A DNA stretch of 64,000 nucleotides from Gemmatimonadota bacterium (GTDB lineage Bacteria; Gemmatimonadota; Gemmatimonadetes; Gemmatimonadales; GWC2-71-9). The stretch covers positions 1 to 64,000 of the forward strand of contig JADJOM010000002.1 in NCBI GenBank assembly GCA_016713785.1. The letters are read 5' to 3'. The translations under genes and the position numbers were made by a program. Shown here in pieces: positions 1 through 9,862 of the stretch. The first letter of the stretch is position 1; each line of letters begins with the position of its first letter. Below the pieces are notes generated by a model that was not told where the DNA came from, did not search any database, and worked only from the letters and a program-made list of their open reading frames with translations.

Positions 1-510
1 GCGGCCATGCGCGACAGTGCCTGATCAATCTGGTCTGACGCAATGGGTGCAGTGGAAGTCAGCTGGGCGTAAATTGCCACGGGCCGGTGCTGTCCGCGGT
101 GCAGAGGGCGACCAGGGCGCCTTCCATGCTCAGCAGCCGCACCAGTTCGCGCGGTACCGAAGTCGCCAGTCCACGCTATCGCCAGACGCTGCCACGCTCC
201 GAGGACGCGCGCCGACGCTCCCGACGGCAGTAGGGCAATCGAAGTCACAATCTACCGCGGCTCGACGACCCGGTCACCCGCCCCGGAATCGCGCTTGGCG
301 GGCCACGGCATCGGCACGCTCGGAGGGAGCCGATCATCGCTCATTCACCAAGCCAGGAAGGTCGCGGATTGCGATGAATGCACAACAAAGAGGAGGGATG
401 ACCGGGGTCATCACCTGCGACACCGCGAGGAAGCGCGGCGATCCCATGTATGGTGCGACTCATCAGGGAAGGCGGGACTCGTTCACCCATCAATCGAGAG
501 GACGTACCAA
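1..510. other. No supported gene
   Basis: I find no reading frame here with a convincing start, ribosome binding site and protein-like composition. Long open stretches exist on both strands, but they are Arg/Pro/Ala-rich, as expected for shadow frames in GC-rich DNA. Short protein-like fragments on the minus strand may be the remains of a frame-broken gene. Confidence 0.4.
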
Positions 511-541
511 CGCGCCCACGGTGACGGCGGCGGTGGGCGCG
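511..541 (-). terminator. Terminator-like hairpin after the Cys-rich gene
   Basis: CGCGCCCAC and GTGGGCGCG form a perfect 9-bp stem with a 13-nt loop. It starts 10 nt beyond the stop codon of the minus-strand Cys-rich gene. No T tract follows, so intrinsic termination is only suggested. Confidence 0.4.
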
Positions 542-550
542 CGTCGCGAC

Positions 551-799
551 CTAGTTGCGAACGTAAGCACACTCCTGCTCCTGAACGTTGCCGGAGCTGC
601 CACAAGACCAACTGCTCAGGGTACAGGTGGCGCCGTCACGGGATTCGTCGCAGTCTGCGCACAACCCACAGGCTGGCTGGCTGGTATACGGGCATTCGGG
701 AGAACCGCCAGCGGCTTCGCGATGAGGACGCGGCTGCCGCAGTTGCCGCAGCCAATGTGGTGGCAAAGCAAGAAGGGTGACGCGCAGCGTTCTGTGCAT
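551..799 (-). CDS. Small Cys-rich, probably exported protein, unknown function
   Basis: This is an 82-residue product whose start is supported by AGGAG five bases before the ATG. The N-terminus (MHRTLRVTLLALP) looks like the beginning of a signal peptide, but the hydrophobic core then fades. An Ala/Thr-rich hydrophobic stretch continues in another frame, so a small indel around 740-760 is possible. The C-terminal half carries seven cysteines (ECPY, ACGLCADC, ATC, SWSC, QECAY), suggesting disulphides in an exported miniprotein. I do not recognise the family. A second Cys-rich small gene lies at 3278-3721. Confidence 0.5.
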   Translation of the reverse strand: MHRTLRVTLLALPPHWLRQLRQPRPHREAAGGSPECPYTSQPACGLCADCDESRDGATCTLSSWSCGSSGNVQEQECAYVRN

Positions 800-2002
800 T
801 GCAGCTCCTGTGAAATGGACAAAGTGTCCTTGGCTGTCCGGCGAGCGACGGGTCGCTGGCGGCCCGTGGGATCGCTGATGACGCTGGACGCGGTAGTGCG
901 CCATACACAGCGTGGACGAATCTGTCCGATCCACTTGGTCCAACTCGCTCTGTCCACGAGCCCGTGTGCTGCCCCGGCGGAACTCCTGCCGCGTTTGAGG
1001 CTGAACCGCAGACAGCGCAGCCTCAAACAGCTTCCGTCCGGCTCCTGACGCTCCCAGCCGCGAAGGTTTGTATCGTAAGAATCGCATGCGGCAGCTGAGT
1101 CAGCCGCACGCGAACGGCGCGCGACGATCCACCAGCACCCCCGACCCGCGCGCCCGCCCGGGAGGCAATCACCGATGCCACCCCCGTCCGTGTCCTCTGC
1201 GCCGTCCATCGCACGCTGGGGTGCCCTGGCAGCCAGGCGTCCAGCCCCTCCTCGGCGATGCGCCCGTGATCGACGCCGGGCGCGGGCCCGCCATGGCGAC
1301 GCATCCGGAGAGGCGCTGCAGGCCGCCCCTGGTGCGCCGTGGTGCTGCTCGTCAGCGGTGGCCTCGGCGCGGCAGGGTCGCGGCACTGCACCGGGACGCT
1401 TCCAAAGCCGGCGCGGCCGTTGCCCGCAGGGACTCGCGGCGAGTGGCCAGGCACTCACCGACGCGGTCCGGACGTCGTGGCGCCCCCTCGATCTCAAGAG
1501 ATCCTCGACTACCTCGATCGTCGGCGGCTGTCACGCGCCCCTGATCGCCGCGCGGTCGACGAGCGCTGCGCGCCTTTCCGACTCTCCGACTCTTGACTCC
1601 GACTCCGACTCCGACTCCGACTCCGACTCCGAGCCACCCCGCGCCGGCCTCGCTGCGCCGCCGCCACCAACCGCCGCCTCGCGGAGTTCCGGGCCGCTCG
1701 GGTGGGGCACTGGCGCGCCGGCTGGCCGGGTTGCTGGCCCTGACCAGAGGCACCAGCAGTGCGGGCCTGGATCAGCGCGCGCCTGGGGCGGCGGGCTCGC
1801 TCCCCGGAGCGCCCGCGCCTGGGCCGTGGGCTCTGGCATCGACCTCGCGGTGGCCGCCTCCTGCCCAGGCTGGGAGTGGAAGGTGGAGGCGATGCTCCAC
1901 CGGCACGGCCTGGTGGCGTGGGAGGCGCCACCGCCGCCGGTCGGGGTCCTCGAGCAGCCGGTGCTCGCCACCGCCTGACCCCCGCGACACCACGCTCCAC
2001 GC
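800..2002. other. No supported gene; long shadow frames
   Basis: About 1.2 kb without a gene I can defend. A hexamer repeat lies at 1595-1632. Around 1857-1930 on the plus strand a short stretch (GWEWKVEAMLHRHG) resembles GWEWVLESALRRAG in the regulator at 4858-5590. A second, heavily broken copy of that gene may therefore lie at about 1340-1980, but I cannot reconstruct it. Confidence 0.35.
1595..1632 (+). repeat. Hexamer tandem repeat (GACTCC)6
   Basis: Six perfect copies of GACTCC plus two bases. In one frame it reads Ser-Asp repeats and in another Thr-Pro repeats, but no gene is supported around it. Confidence 0.85.
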
Positions 2003-3255
2003 TCAACGGCGCCCCCGCCGCGCACGCGCTGCGGGGGCGCGTGGCATCCGTGCGCCTACGAGCGCCAGCAGCGGCAGCGCCCGGTAGCGCACCACCTGCC
2101 GGCACACGTCGTCGCGGTCGTCGATGTTGCCCCAGAGCGTGGAGCGGTCGGCCTCGAAGCAGCCGGAACCGGGGATCGGTGGTGACCCGGCGGATGGGGT
2201 ACCCGTTGGGCGAGCAGCATCCACTCGCGGCGGTCCGGGGGCGAGGTCGGCCAGCTGCACCTGCATCGGGTGTGCCCGTCGCGGCCCACCACGGGCTGCG
2301 CCGACACCAGTGGCAACATCGGCGGCAGGTAGAGGTGCGCGCGGATGGAGTCGACGGTAATGGGCGGTGGCGGCGCGGCCGGATCCGGATGGGCGAACGG
2401 ATCCAGCGCCCGCGCGATCCGCGCGCGCTGGTGATCCGCGCCGGCCGGTACGGCACCCCCCGGCGCCACAGCGGGCGTGACTCCGCCCCGCCACGCGGTG
2501 ACCGTGAACGTGGGCTCGGCCGCGCCGCGTGGCGCCGCGGGCCGGTCCACCCGCACCCGCAGCGAGCCGTCGCTGGCATACGCCAGTACGATGTCGCTGA
2601 AGGCTGGACGGCATAATGTGGCGCCGTCACGAAAAAGAACCGGAGCGTCGCGTTCTCGAGCGAGATGACCGCGAGGGTATCCCGCACCACGTTGTCCCGG
2701 TCGACCTGAAGCGCCGCGTAGGCGATCGGCTCCCCTCCGGTTCCCGGGCCGGCTTGACCCCCGCCCCGGCGATGAGGTCGCCGCTCGGCAGCACGGCCAC
2801 CACCCCGCGGCGCAGCTGCGGGGCACGTCGTCGCGCGGGCGCCCGGAGTACCGCAAAGCCGTAGCCGATGGTGCGGACGCCCCTTGCCGTCGCGGGGAAA
2901 GAGGGTCACGCGGACCTAGCCCCGGGTCGGAGGCCCAGAGGGTGTCGCGGGTCACGCCGAGCTGGAAGATGTAGCTGAACTCGCCCGGGCGCTGCCGGCG
3001 CGGACCCAGGATGCGGCGCAGACGCCCGCTCGGCCTCGGGTGCAGCACGGCGGGGGAAACGGTAGCCCGCGAGGTAGAGCGCTGCCATCGGGGTCAGGGC
3101 GAGCTCCGCCACCTGCGAGGAGCTGGGCCCGGACGCTGGCCGGCGCCGGAAGGTGGGATCGGGACGCAGGTCGGCCGCGGGAAGGAGGCGCGGCCCCGAT
3201 GGGGCGGGGCGAGCCCCAGGAGCAGGGCCGCGAGGACGAAGGCGCTGGAACGCAT
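2003..3255 (-). CDS. Exported six-bladed beta-propeller protein (frame broken here)
   Basis: The start (MRSSAFVLAALLLGLAPP) is a clear signal peptide. Protein-like blocks then follow in alternating frames: SGPGEFSYIFQLGVTRDTLW, AFSDIVLAYASDGSLRVRVD, ITVDSIRAHLYLPPM, and a C-terminus like LWGNIDDRDD..QVVRYRAL. That order, and the ending of the type '(L/I)W-x-x-x-x-D-(E/D)-x-x-x-x-x-VVRYR', match six-bladed beta-propeller proteins common in Gemmatimonadota. At least five frame changes are needed in about 417 codons. It is followed by 22 nt and preceded by the Cys-rich gene 3278-3721 on the same strand. Ligand and function are unknown. As written the sequence does not encode a continuous protein. 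Confidence 0.6.
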
Positions 3256-3277
3256 GGCGAGGATCCGGGGTCCGGGG

Positions 3278-3721
3278 TCACAGCGTCAGGGTCGCCGTCC
3301 GGGATCTAACGTTAGCAACCTGCATTCCATCCTGCCAGCGAGCCACGAGGATGCCCTCACAGTTGCGGTACTCCGGCCGGTCCGCCGAGAGGCCGGTGGT
3401 CACGGCCGGGCCTGGCTGCGGGAGACGTACTGGGTGGCGCCATCGGCATCCAGGGCAGCATGGCCCCCCGCGCCACACCCGGGGCTCGACGGGTGCATCC
3501 GCCGAACATCGTCTGGATGCAGTTCCAGTACCCGGCGCCTGGCCGCCGATGCAGATGGACACCGGGAAGGTGTTGGCGCAGCCCCAGCAGCCGGCCTTCT
3601 TCTCGACGGCGAGATTGGCGTGTACGGCGGCGAGTGAGGCGGTGATCTGCCCCTGGGCGGGGGCGGCCTCCACCAGGAGCAGCAGGCCGAACAGCGATGC
3701 GGCAAGTCGAAGATGTCTCAT
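3278..3721 (-). CDS. Small Cys-rich secreted protein (frame broken here)
   Basis: The start MRHLRLAASLFGLLLLVEAAPAQG is a classical signal peptide ending in an AxG-type cleavage site, with AAAGGA upstream of the ATG. The mature part begins with KKAGCWGCANTFPVSICIGG, a tight cysteine cluster. The original frame runs to the stop at 3278 but reads poorly in the middle. Better stretches (YWNCIQTMFGGC, AALDADGATQYVSRSQARP) lie in other frames, so two compensating indels near 3530 and 3420 are likely. Gene order (propeller, Cys-rich, propeller-like) with gaps of 22-31 nt suggests one transcript. Function unknown. Confidence 0.55.
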   Translation of the reverse strand: MRHLRLAASLFGLLLLVEAAPAQGQITASLAAVHANLAVEKKAGCWGCANTFPVSICIGGQAPGTGTASRRCSADAPVEPRVWRGGPCCPGCRWRHPVRLPQPGPAVTTGLSADRPEYRNCEGILVARWQDGMQVANVRSRTATLTL

Positions 3722-3752
3722 GTGGTGCGGTCCTTTCGTTATCAGGCAGCGG

Positions 3753-4732
3753 TCAGTCGGGTTCCCGGTCCCAGCGCCATGCATACCAGACCAGCTCCAT
3801 GGCCCCGGCGCGGCGCGGCCAGCAGCGTCGCGGCGGCGGGCCGCCCCGCCACCAGCCCGAACGGCACCGCGAGCGGGGGTGACCCGGGCCAACGCGCCGG
3901 CGGCGTCGTAGCGCAACAGCAGGCGCTGGTCGCTGGTCAGGTCGGTGAGGGTGAGGAGCCAGCCGCAGTCGAGGGCCACCGCCGGCAGCGCGCGCCACCC
4001 GGCGAGGGTGTCCGGCAGCGCCGCGCGCACCGCGGGGTCGGCCGCGGGCGTGGCGAGCGTGTCCACGCCGCCCGTCCGGGGTCGACGCGCAGCACCTCGA
4101 AGGGCGCGTCAGGTGGGTGAGCAGCAGCGCCGGCCCGGCCGGCGAGAGGTGATAGCGGGGGAATCCGGGGCACGGTGTCGGCCACGGATGAGGCGTACAG
4201 GTGTGGGCGCCGCCCGTGGCCACCCGCCGCAGCAGGAAGCGGCGCGCCAAGGTATCGCGGACGGCGAGGAGCCAGCCGTCATCGACCCAGCGGGCCCCGT
4301 CGAGTTCCTGGCCCGGGGCCAGCGGCACCCGGCCCAGCACGGCGGGCAGGGTGTCGGCGCCAAGCTGGTACTCGGTCCCGGTGCGCAGGTCGAGGAAGCG
4401 GAAGCCGCCGGGCACCGGCGTGAGGCCGACGGGCCGCAGGTCGCGCGGCAGGTGGCGTTCCAGCCGGACGCCGGTGGGATCGACCTCGAAGATCGTCCCG
4501 TCGGCGGCCCACAAAGCGTAGCCGCCATCCACCAGGGGCGGTGGCCCCCCTCGATCCCGGAGGTGCGGCGGCAGGGATACGCCGCCTGCTGTTCCAGGTG
4601 CAGCGCGGCGGGGGCGCGGGCCTGGGCCCGGGCCGCCGCCGGGGCGTGGAGCAGCAGGCACGTGAGATTAGCCGGAGGGGAGCGGCGCGGTGGGGCATGA
4701 CCCACGCCAGGGGCCGCCCCCCGCGCGACCAT
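3753..4732 (-). CDS. Exported propeller-like protein (frame broken here)
   Basis: A central block reads as a beta-propeller: YALWAADGTIFEVDPTGVRL, GGFRFLDLRTGTEYQLG, RWVDDGWLLAVRDTLARRF and LLRYDAAGALARVTP, each resembling one blade. The end reads MELVWYAWRWDREPD. The N-terminal part needs frame changes; the region around ANLTCLLLHAPAAARAQA could be a signal peptide, so the true start is 4732 or 4698. Further breaks are needed near 4100 and 3870. It lies 31 nt upstream of the Cys-rich gene on the same strand and may be the first gene of that transcript. Substrate and role unknown. Confidence 0.5.
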
Positions 4733-4857
4733 GCAGCTTGCGCCACCGCTGGCCCGATCCCGCCCCGGTCCCAGTACGCGTCACCCCGGCCACCCTGCTG
4801 CTCTCCTCTACCCCTGAACGATTTCCGCCGCTGCCGGACAGACAGGGCGATTCCACC

Positions 4858-5590
4858 ATGACGGTTCATGTGGTGACACCTCCGTACTGCCACCTGGGAA
4901 CCGACGGGGCGGATCGTCCCCGGTGGGCAGCCTCCTGCTCGCCGACCTGAGTGAGAGGTTCCGGCACTCGCCCGCGCCCCTGCAGGCCCACCTCGAGGCG
5001 CTCCCGGTGCCCGCTGGCGCTGCTCCCGCCCGACCGGCGCATCTCGAGCGCGGTGCTGGCGCCTTCGAGCCGGTGCCGGGCTTGAGGCCCCGATCTACCC
5101 GGCGGACTACGCCCACCTTCCCTGGTGGCCCGGGCGGTGACGGCGGTGCGGCGGCGCCCGGTGCCGCACCCCACGGTGCTGGGGCTCTGGGTGGAGCAGG
5201 GCTGCGCCGCCCCGCCATCGCCGGCACCCTTGCCGCGTGCTTCGGCGGGCCGGCCGAGCCGCCGCGACCTCACGGACGGTCACGCGCAGGCTCCAGGCGC
5301 TGAGCTCCTACGAGGTACGCGACTGGCGCGGACTCGGCGGCCTGGCGCGGCTGGTGGCGAGCCTCACGCCGGGGCTCAGCCTCGAGACCCAGGCCTACCT
5401 GGCCGACATCGATCCCCGGACCCTGCGCCGCTGGCTGCGGCTGGCCATCGACCTGCCGTGGCCGGTGGTCAGCGGATGGGTGGGCTGGGAATGGGTGCTG
5501 GAATCGGCGCTGCGCCGCGCCGGGTGCGTGGCGCGGCCGACGCTGCAACGGGTGAGCGGTGCGGGCCGCGTGATCCGCGGCCCGCTGTAG
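4858..5590 (+). CDS. Helix-turn-helix regulator, AraC-like C-terminus (frame broken)
   Basis: The C-terminal ~115 residues are in one frame (5237-5590). The segment GLSLETQAYLADIDPRTLRR, continuing into WLRLAIDLP, resembles the first helix-turn-helix of AraC-type DNA-binding domains. Upstream, protein-like pieces occur in other frames (LLLADLSERFRHSPAPLQAH; VARAVTAVRRRPVPHPTVLG), so at least three indels separate the ATG at 4858 from the DNA-binding part. It stands alone on the plus strand between minus-strand propeller genes and could regulate them. No effector-binding fold can be named. Confidence 0.45.
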
Positions 5591-5621
5591 ACTCGCCAAC
5601 TGGGGGGAGGATGGCGCGGCG

Positions 5622-6776
5622 CTAGCGCCGGTACCGTTCCAGCCACTGCAGGCCGTCCTCGTCGGTGCGGACCGCGTACACCACGCCATTCCCCATCCCC
5701 ACCATGCGGCGCCCCAAAGGGAGCGTGACGCGGCCGGTCAGTTTCCCGCCGGCGTCGAAGAGGTCGTACACCGGGGTCGAGTCGCGGGCGCTGGTGGAGC
5801 GGGTGACCCACAGCTGGCCCTCGGGGGCAAACTGCAGCGCGCGGGTGGGGAAGGGCGGCTTGACCTCGGGCCAGTCGAAATCCTTCTCGGTCATCTGGGG
5901 CGGGCCGTTGTCCTGGTTGTTGCGGCCCCCGCGGCCCCGCGCCGCCGACGTTGACCGTGATCCGGTTGCGGCTGGTGCGCATGCCCTCGAGGAAGAGCTG
6001 CTTGTCGGCGGCCGCCACCTTGAGGGGGTCGTACGGCACGGGCCGCCGCGCACCGGCGCCCCGGCGCCCAGCCACTCCACGTGGTGGTCGCCGACCCGCG
6101 CGATGGCCACCGCCCCCTCGGGCGTGACGGTCCACTCGTCGCTCGGCGCAAAGGGGCTGGCTCCGCATCATGACCGTGCGGGCGTTCTGCCCCCGGAGAC
6201 CTGCATCTTGATGGCGGGGATCTTCACGCGGGTCAGGCTGTCGAGCCGCTTCGTGGCCGGGTCCCAGCGGATGAGCGCCACCGAATCGGGAGCGCGCCGC
6301 CGACCTCCATGCCGCCGCCGAGCTCGCCCCGGAAGGGGCTGCCCTGGAAGTAGATCCGCCCCTGCCGGTCGGCGCCCCGGGCATCGGGCATGCCGCTCAG
6401 GCCTTCGGGGTACGGGATGGTGCGGCTGAGCTTCCCCTCGGGGCTCACCACGAGGAGGCGCCGGCTCACCCGGTCCACGAGCACCACCGAGTCGCCGCGG
6501 AAGGGCAGGAGGTCGCCGGGGAACTGGTATTCGCCCGGCCCCCTGGCCGTTGCGGCCCACGTTGACCTGCTCGCCGGTGGCGAGGTCGGCGAGCAGCACC
6601 GCCTTGGGGCCGAGGTCGGTGACGAGGACCTTGCCCGAGGCCAGCTCGCGGATGGCGAAGACCGCGTCGAAGGGCTGCTCGAACTCCGCCTCGGGCGTCT
6701 TCAGGGCGCGGGTCGGGACCTGCTGGGCGGCGGCGGGCAGGGCCGCCAGGATGGTCGCACAAAGCAACAGGCGCAC
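5622..6776 (-). CDS. Exported six-bladed beta-propeller protein (frame broken here)
   Basis: I chose the GTG at 6776 because a perfect GGAGGT lies 7 nt upstream and the product begins VRLLLCATILAALPAAAQQ, a signal peptide. Blades are readable in pieces: FDAVFAIRELASGKVLVTDL, VVLVDRVSRRLLVVSPEGKL, DSVALIRWDPATKRLDSLTR, LQFAPEGQLWVTRSTSARDS and the closing GVVYAVRTDEDGLQWLERYR. That ending is the mark of this propeller family. At least four frame changes are needed. It is divergent from the two propeller lipoproteins at 6910 and 8018, with 133 nt between for promoters. Confidence 0.65.
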
Positions 6777-6909
6777 GCGGGATACCTCCACGGAGGAGAG
6801 GGGGTGCAGCGGCACGTGGTTCGAATGCCGGGAAGGATGCCCGGTCGGCGGCGGCGGTTGCAGGGGGTGCTCCCCGCCCCATCCCCCCGCGCATTACATT
6901 TCCCGCCCC

Positions 6910-7994
6910 ATGTCCCGGCTCCGTTTCCCCGCCCTGCTGCCGCTGCTGCTCGCCGCCTGCCCCGCGGCGGCGCCGCCGCTGGAAAGCCGCGAGCTCGCGC
7001 CCCCCGCCGACACGGTCATCGCGCCGTTCGCCGGCGAGGTGACCGACGCCGCCTGGCTCGAGGGCGACCGCTGGGTGGTGATCTCGCCGCAGGACCGGGC
7101 GGTGCAGGTGGTGGACTTCGGCACCCATGCGCTGGCCCCCTTCCCGCCCCGCGCCCGGCAGGAGCTCGACCAGCCGTTCCACCTCTTCCGCAGCGGCGAC
7201 ACCATCTTCGTGGCCGACTGGCAGCGGCGGCGGCTCACCGGCTGGTCGCTGCGCGGCGCGCCGGCGGGCGTGCTGCCGGCGGTGGACCGCTTCCGCGGCG
7301 CGCTGCCCCGCGCCCGCGACGCCGCCGGCCGCTGGTACTTCGAGCTGCGCCCGCCGCCAGGCCCCGACGGGTCGGGCAACCGCGATTCCGCCGCCATCGT
7401 CCGCACCGACCTGGCCGGCCCCGACGACACCGTGGCGCGGCTGGCCCCGTTCGACCTGGCCGAGGTGCTGAGCGAGGGCCGTCGCCGGCTGGAGCGCCGC
7501 CTGCTCTCGGGGCAGGATCGCTGGGGGCATCCGCCCCGACGGCACCCCTCTGGGTGGCGCGGGTGGCGGAGAACCGGGTGGAATGGCGCGCCGACAGCGG
7601 CGCGGTGGAGCTGGGCCACCAGCTGCCGGACCGGGTGCTCCCGGTGACCGGAGAACGACCGCGAGCTCTTCCTCAACCGCTTCGACGCCGGCCTGCGCCC
7701 GACGGTGGCCCAGATCCCCTTCGCGGCGATCAAGGCCCCTTCGAGGGCGCGACCCTCGACCCCGACGGGCAGCTCTGGCTCACCAAGAGCCGCGCCATCG
7801 GCGACTCGCTGCGCTACTACCAGGTGGTGGACCGCACCGGCGCGCTGGTCCGCGAGGTGACCCACCGTGGCCTGGGCCACGTGCTGGCGATCAGTCCCAC
7901 CGACCTCCTGGTGGCCGAGCCGATCGAGCACGGCGTCCGGCTGCTCCGCTTCCGCCTGAACCCGCCGGCTCCCGCCGGCGCGGCAACGCCCTGA
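6910..7994 (+). CDS. Beta-propeller lipoprotein (frame broken here)
   Basis: The start MSRLRFPALLPLLLAAC gives a signal peptide with a lipobox (LAAC), so the product is probably a lipoprotein. The first ~200 residues are continuous and show propeller strands (DRWVVISPQDRAVQVVDF, IFVADWQRRRLTGWSL). The frame changes near the G run at 7525-7529 and again in short G/C runs to about 7740. With those repaired it reads through DGTPLWVARVAENRVEW and FEGATLDPDGQLWLTKSRAI to the stop at 7994. It is followed by a second gene of the same family, 23 nt downstream. Function unknown. Confidence 0.7.
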
Positions 7995-8017
7995 CGCTTT
8001 CCGCCGGAGTCGCCCCG

Positions 8018-9132
8018 ATGATGGTCCGGCCGCGCGCCCTGCCCGCCCTGCTCCTGCTCGCCCTGGCGTGCACGGACGCCCCCACCCCGCTGGTGGTGCT
8101 GGACCAGCCCGAGGCCACCCTGCCCCGCACCTTCCAGCAGGTGAGCAACGTGGTGGAGCTGAGCGACGGCCGGGTGGCGCTCGCCGAGCTCAAGGACAAG
8201 ACGTTCCTCCTCGCCGACTTCGCGTCGGGCAACGTGACGCCGCTCGGCGAGCACGCCGACACCATCGCCACCGATGACCCCGCGCCCGGCAGGCACAAGC
8301 TCCCCGGCTACGTGCTGCGCCTGGCCGGCGCCACCCCTGGGCCTGATCGACTTCGCCGCCGAGCGCACCACCCTGTGGACCGGCCAGGGGGGCGTTCGTC
8401 GGGGTGCTGCCGGGGCGCGGCGTGGGCGGCTACAACCAGCCGCTCTACTACGACCAGCGGGGCCACGGCTACAAGGAAGACATCCGCGCGGTGCTGGGCG
8501 GGCTGGAGCCGGGGCAGGAGGTGGGGCTCGACAGCCTCAACGTGCTGCAGATCCCCCGCGGCGACACCGTGGCCGACACCGTGGCGCGGCTCAAGCTGCC
8601 GGTGTGGGGCCGGGGCCAGTTCGGCGAGCAGATGAAGATCGTCTCGACCATCTTCTCGGGCCGCGACATCTTCGGCGTGCTGCCGGACGGCTCGCTCTGG
8701 GTGGCGCGCGCCTCGAACAACGCCGTGGACTGGCGCGCCCCCTCGGGGGAGTGGAGCAAGGGGCCGTCGCGCAGCTTCGAGGAGGTCCTGGTGACGCAGG
8801 AGGAGAAGGACGTCTTCCTGGAGCGGTTGCGGGGCCAGATGGCGCAGATGGGCGCGCCGGCGGGCATCGAGCTGTCGTATCCCTTCGCCGACGAGAAGCC
8901 GCCCTTCGCCGCGGGCCAGACCGACCCGAGCGGGGCGGTGTGGCTGCAGCGGTCACGCCCCTACGGCGATTCCGTGCCGGTGTGGGATGTCGTGGGGCGG
9001 GACGGGCGGCAGGTACGCTCGGTGCAGCTGCCTCGGAACGCGAGCGTGGCGGGCTTCGGCGGGGACGGGCGGGTGTACCTGATCCTGCGCGGCGAGGCGG
9101 GCCAGCAGGTCGGGCGGTACGTCGTCAAATAG
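8018..9132 (+). CDS. Beta-propeller lipoprotein, tandem paralogue (frame broken here)
   Basis: It begins MMVRPRALPALLLLALAC, a lipoprotein signal peptide. The N-terminal QQVSNVVELSDGRVALAELK and TFLLADFASGNVTPLG are typical first-blade segments. Two frame changes are visible and both sit in runs: CCCC at 8334-8337 and six G at 8387-8392. After them the frame is clean from PGRGVGGYNQPLYYDQRGHG to the stop. The protein is probably whole in the organism. Homology and position suggest duplication of the gene at 6910. No enzymatic motif is visible. Confidence 0.72.
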
Positions 9133-9145
9133 GCGCGCCTGACGC

Positions 9146-9862
9146 CTAGCCGGGCCCCCCGCCTTCCTCCTCCGGCGCCGGGGGGTCCGGCGGGTCGGTG
9201 GCGCGGCGGTTGCGGCGGCGGCCCTCCTCGTACCAGCGGCGCGTCATCTCGCCCGCCAGCTGCCGGTTCCCCAGCCCGAACGCCAGGCCCGCCGCCAGCG
9301 CGATGGACCCCACCACCAGGGTGAAGGCCGAGGTGACGATCTCCTCGCTCACGCCCACCTGCTGCAGCGCCATGAAGAACGCGATCATCACCATCGCGCC
9401 CTTGGTGAGCTTGGCCACCGTCGGCACGCCCTCCACCCCGCCGGCCGACGCCACGATCAGCGCCCGCACGAACTCGCCGATGATCATGCCGAGGATGATG
9501 ATCACCGTCCCCGAGATGAGCGTGGGGATGAAGGCGAGCATCCGGCCGAACATCTCGCGCACGTTCTCCAGCCCGAGGGCGGAGCTGGCCAGCAGCACCA
9601 CCACCAGCATGGCCAGCCAGAAGATCAGCTTGCCGATGGCGCGCACCGGGTCGAGCCGCACCCGGCCGGCGGCCTCGGTGAAGCCGCCGGCGTCGGCCAG
9701 CCGCTTGAAGTGCAGCCGCTCGAGGGTGCGGTCGGTCCAGCGCTGCAGCTGCCGGGCCACGAAGTACCCGGCGAACATGATCAGCGCCGCCGCCAGCAGC
9801 CCCGGCAGCACCACGGCCAGCTCGCCCCACCCGATCAGGAGCCGCTCCCACAACTCGCTCAT
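9146..9862 (-). CDS. MscS-like small mechanosensitive channel-type membrane protein
   Basis: The product has 238 residues and an intact frame. It shows five hydrophobic segments, among them LPGLLAAALIMFAGYFVARQ, FWLAMLVVVLLASSALG, LISGTVIIILGMIIGEFV and AFTLVVGSIALAAGLAFGLG. The last ends in GLAFGLGNRQLAGE, the pattern of the pore-lining helix entering the beta-domain of MscS-related proteins. There is no full beta-domain, so it belongs with the short 'conserved TM helix' members of the group. The C-tail is Pro/Glu-rich. Its ATG overlaps the stop of the alcohol dehydrogenase gene (ATGA), making it the last gene of the 13170-9146 operon. A role in osmotic relief is inferred. Confidence 0.75.
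   Translation of the reverse strand: MSELWERLLIGWGELAVVLPGLLAAALIMFAGYFVARQLQRWTDRTLERLHFKRLADAGGFTEAAGRVRLDPVRAIGKLIFWLAMLVVVLLASSALGLENVREMFGRMLAFIPTLISGTVIIILGMIIGEFVRALIVASAGGVEGVPTVAKLTKGAMVMIAFFMALQQVGVSEEIVTSAFTLVVGSIALAAGLAFGLGNRQLAGEMTRRWYEEGRRRNRRATDPPDPPAPEEEGGGPG

Noticed and set aside
17..1048. Long plus-strand open frame at the left edge
   Set aside because: It has no ribosome binding site, is Arg/Pro/Ser-rich without any motif, and runs antisense to the better supported Cys-rich gene.
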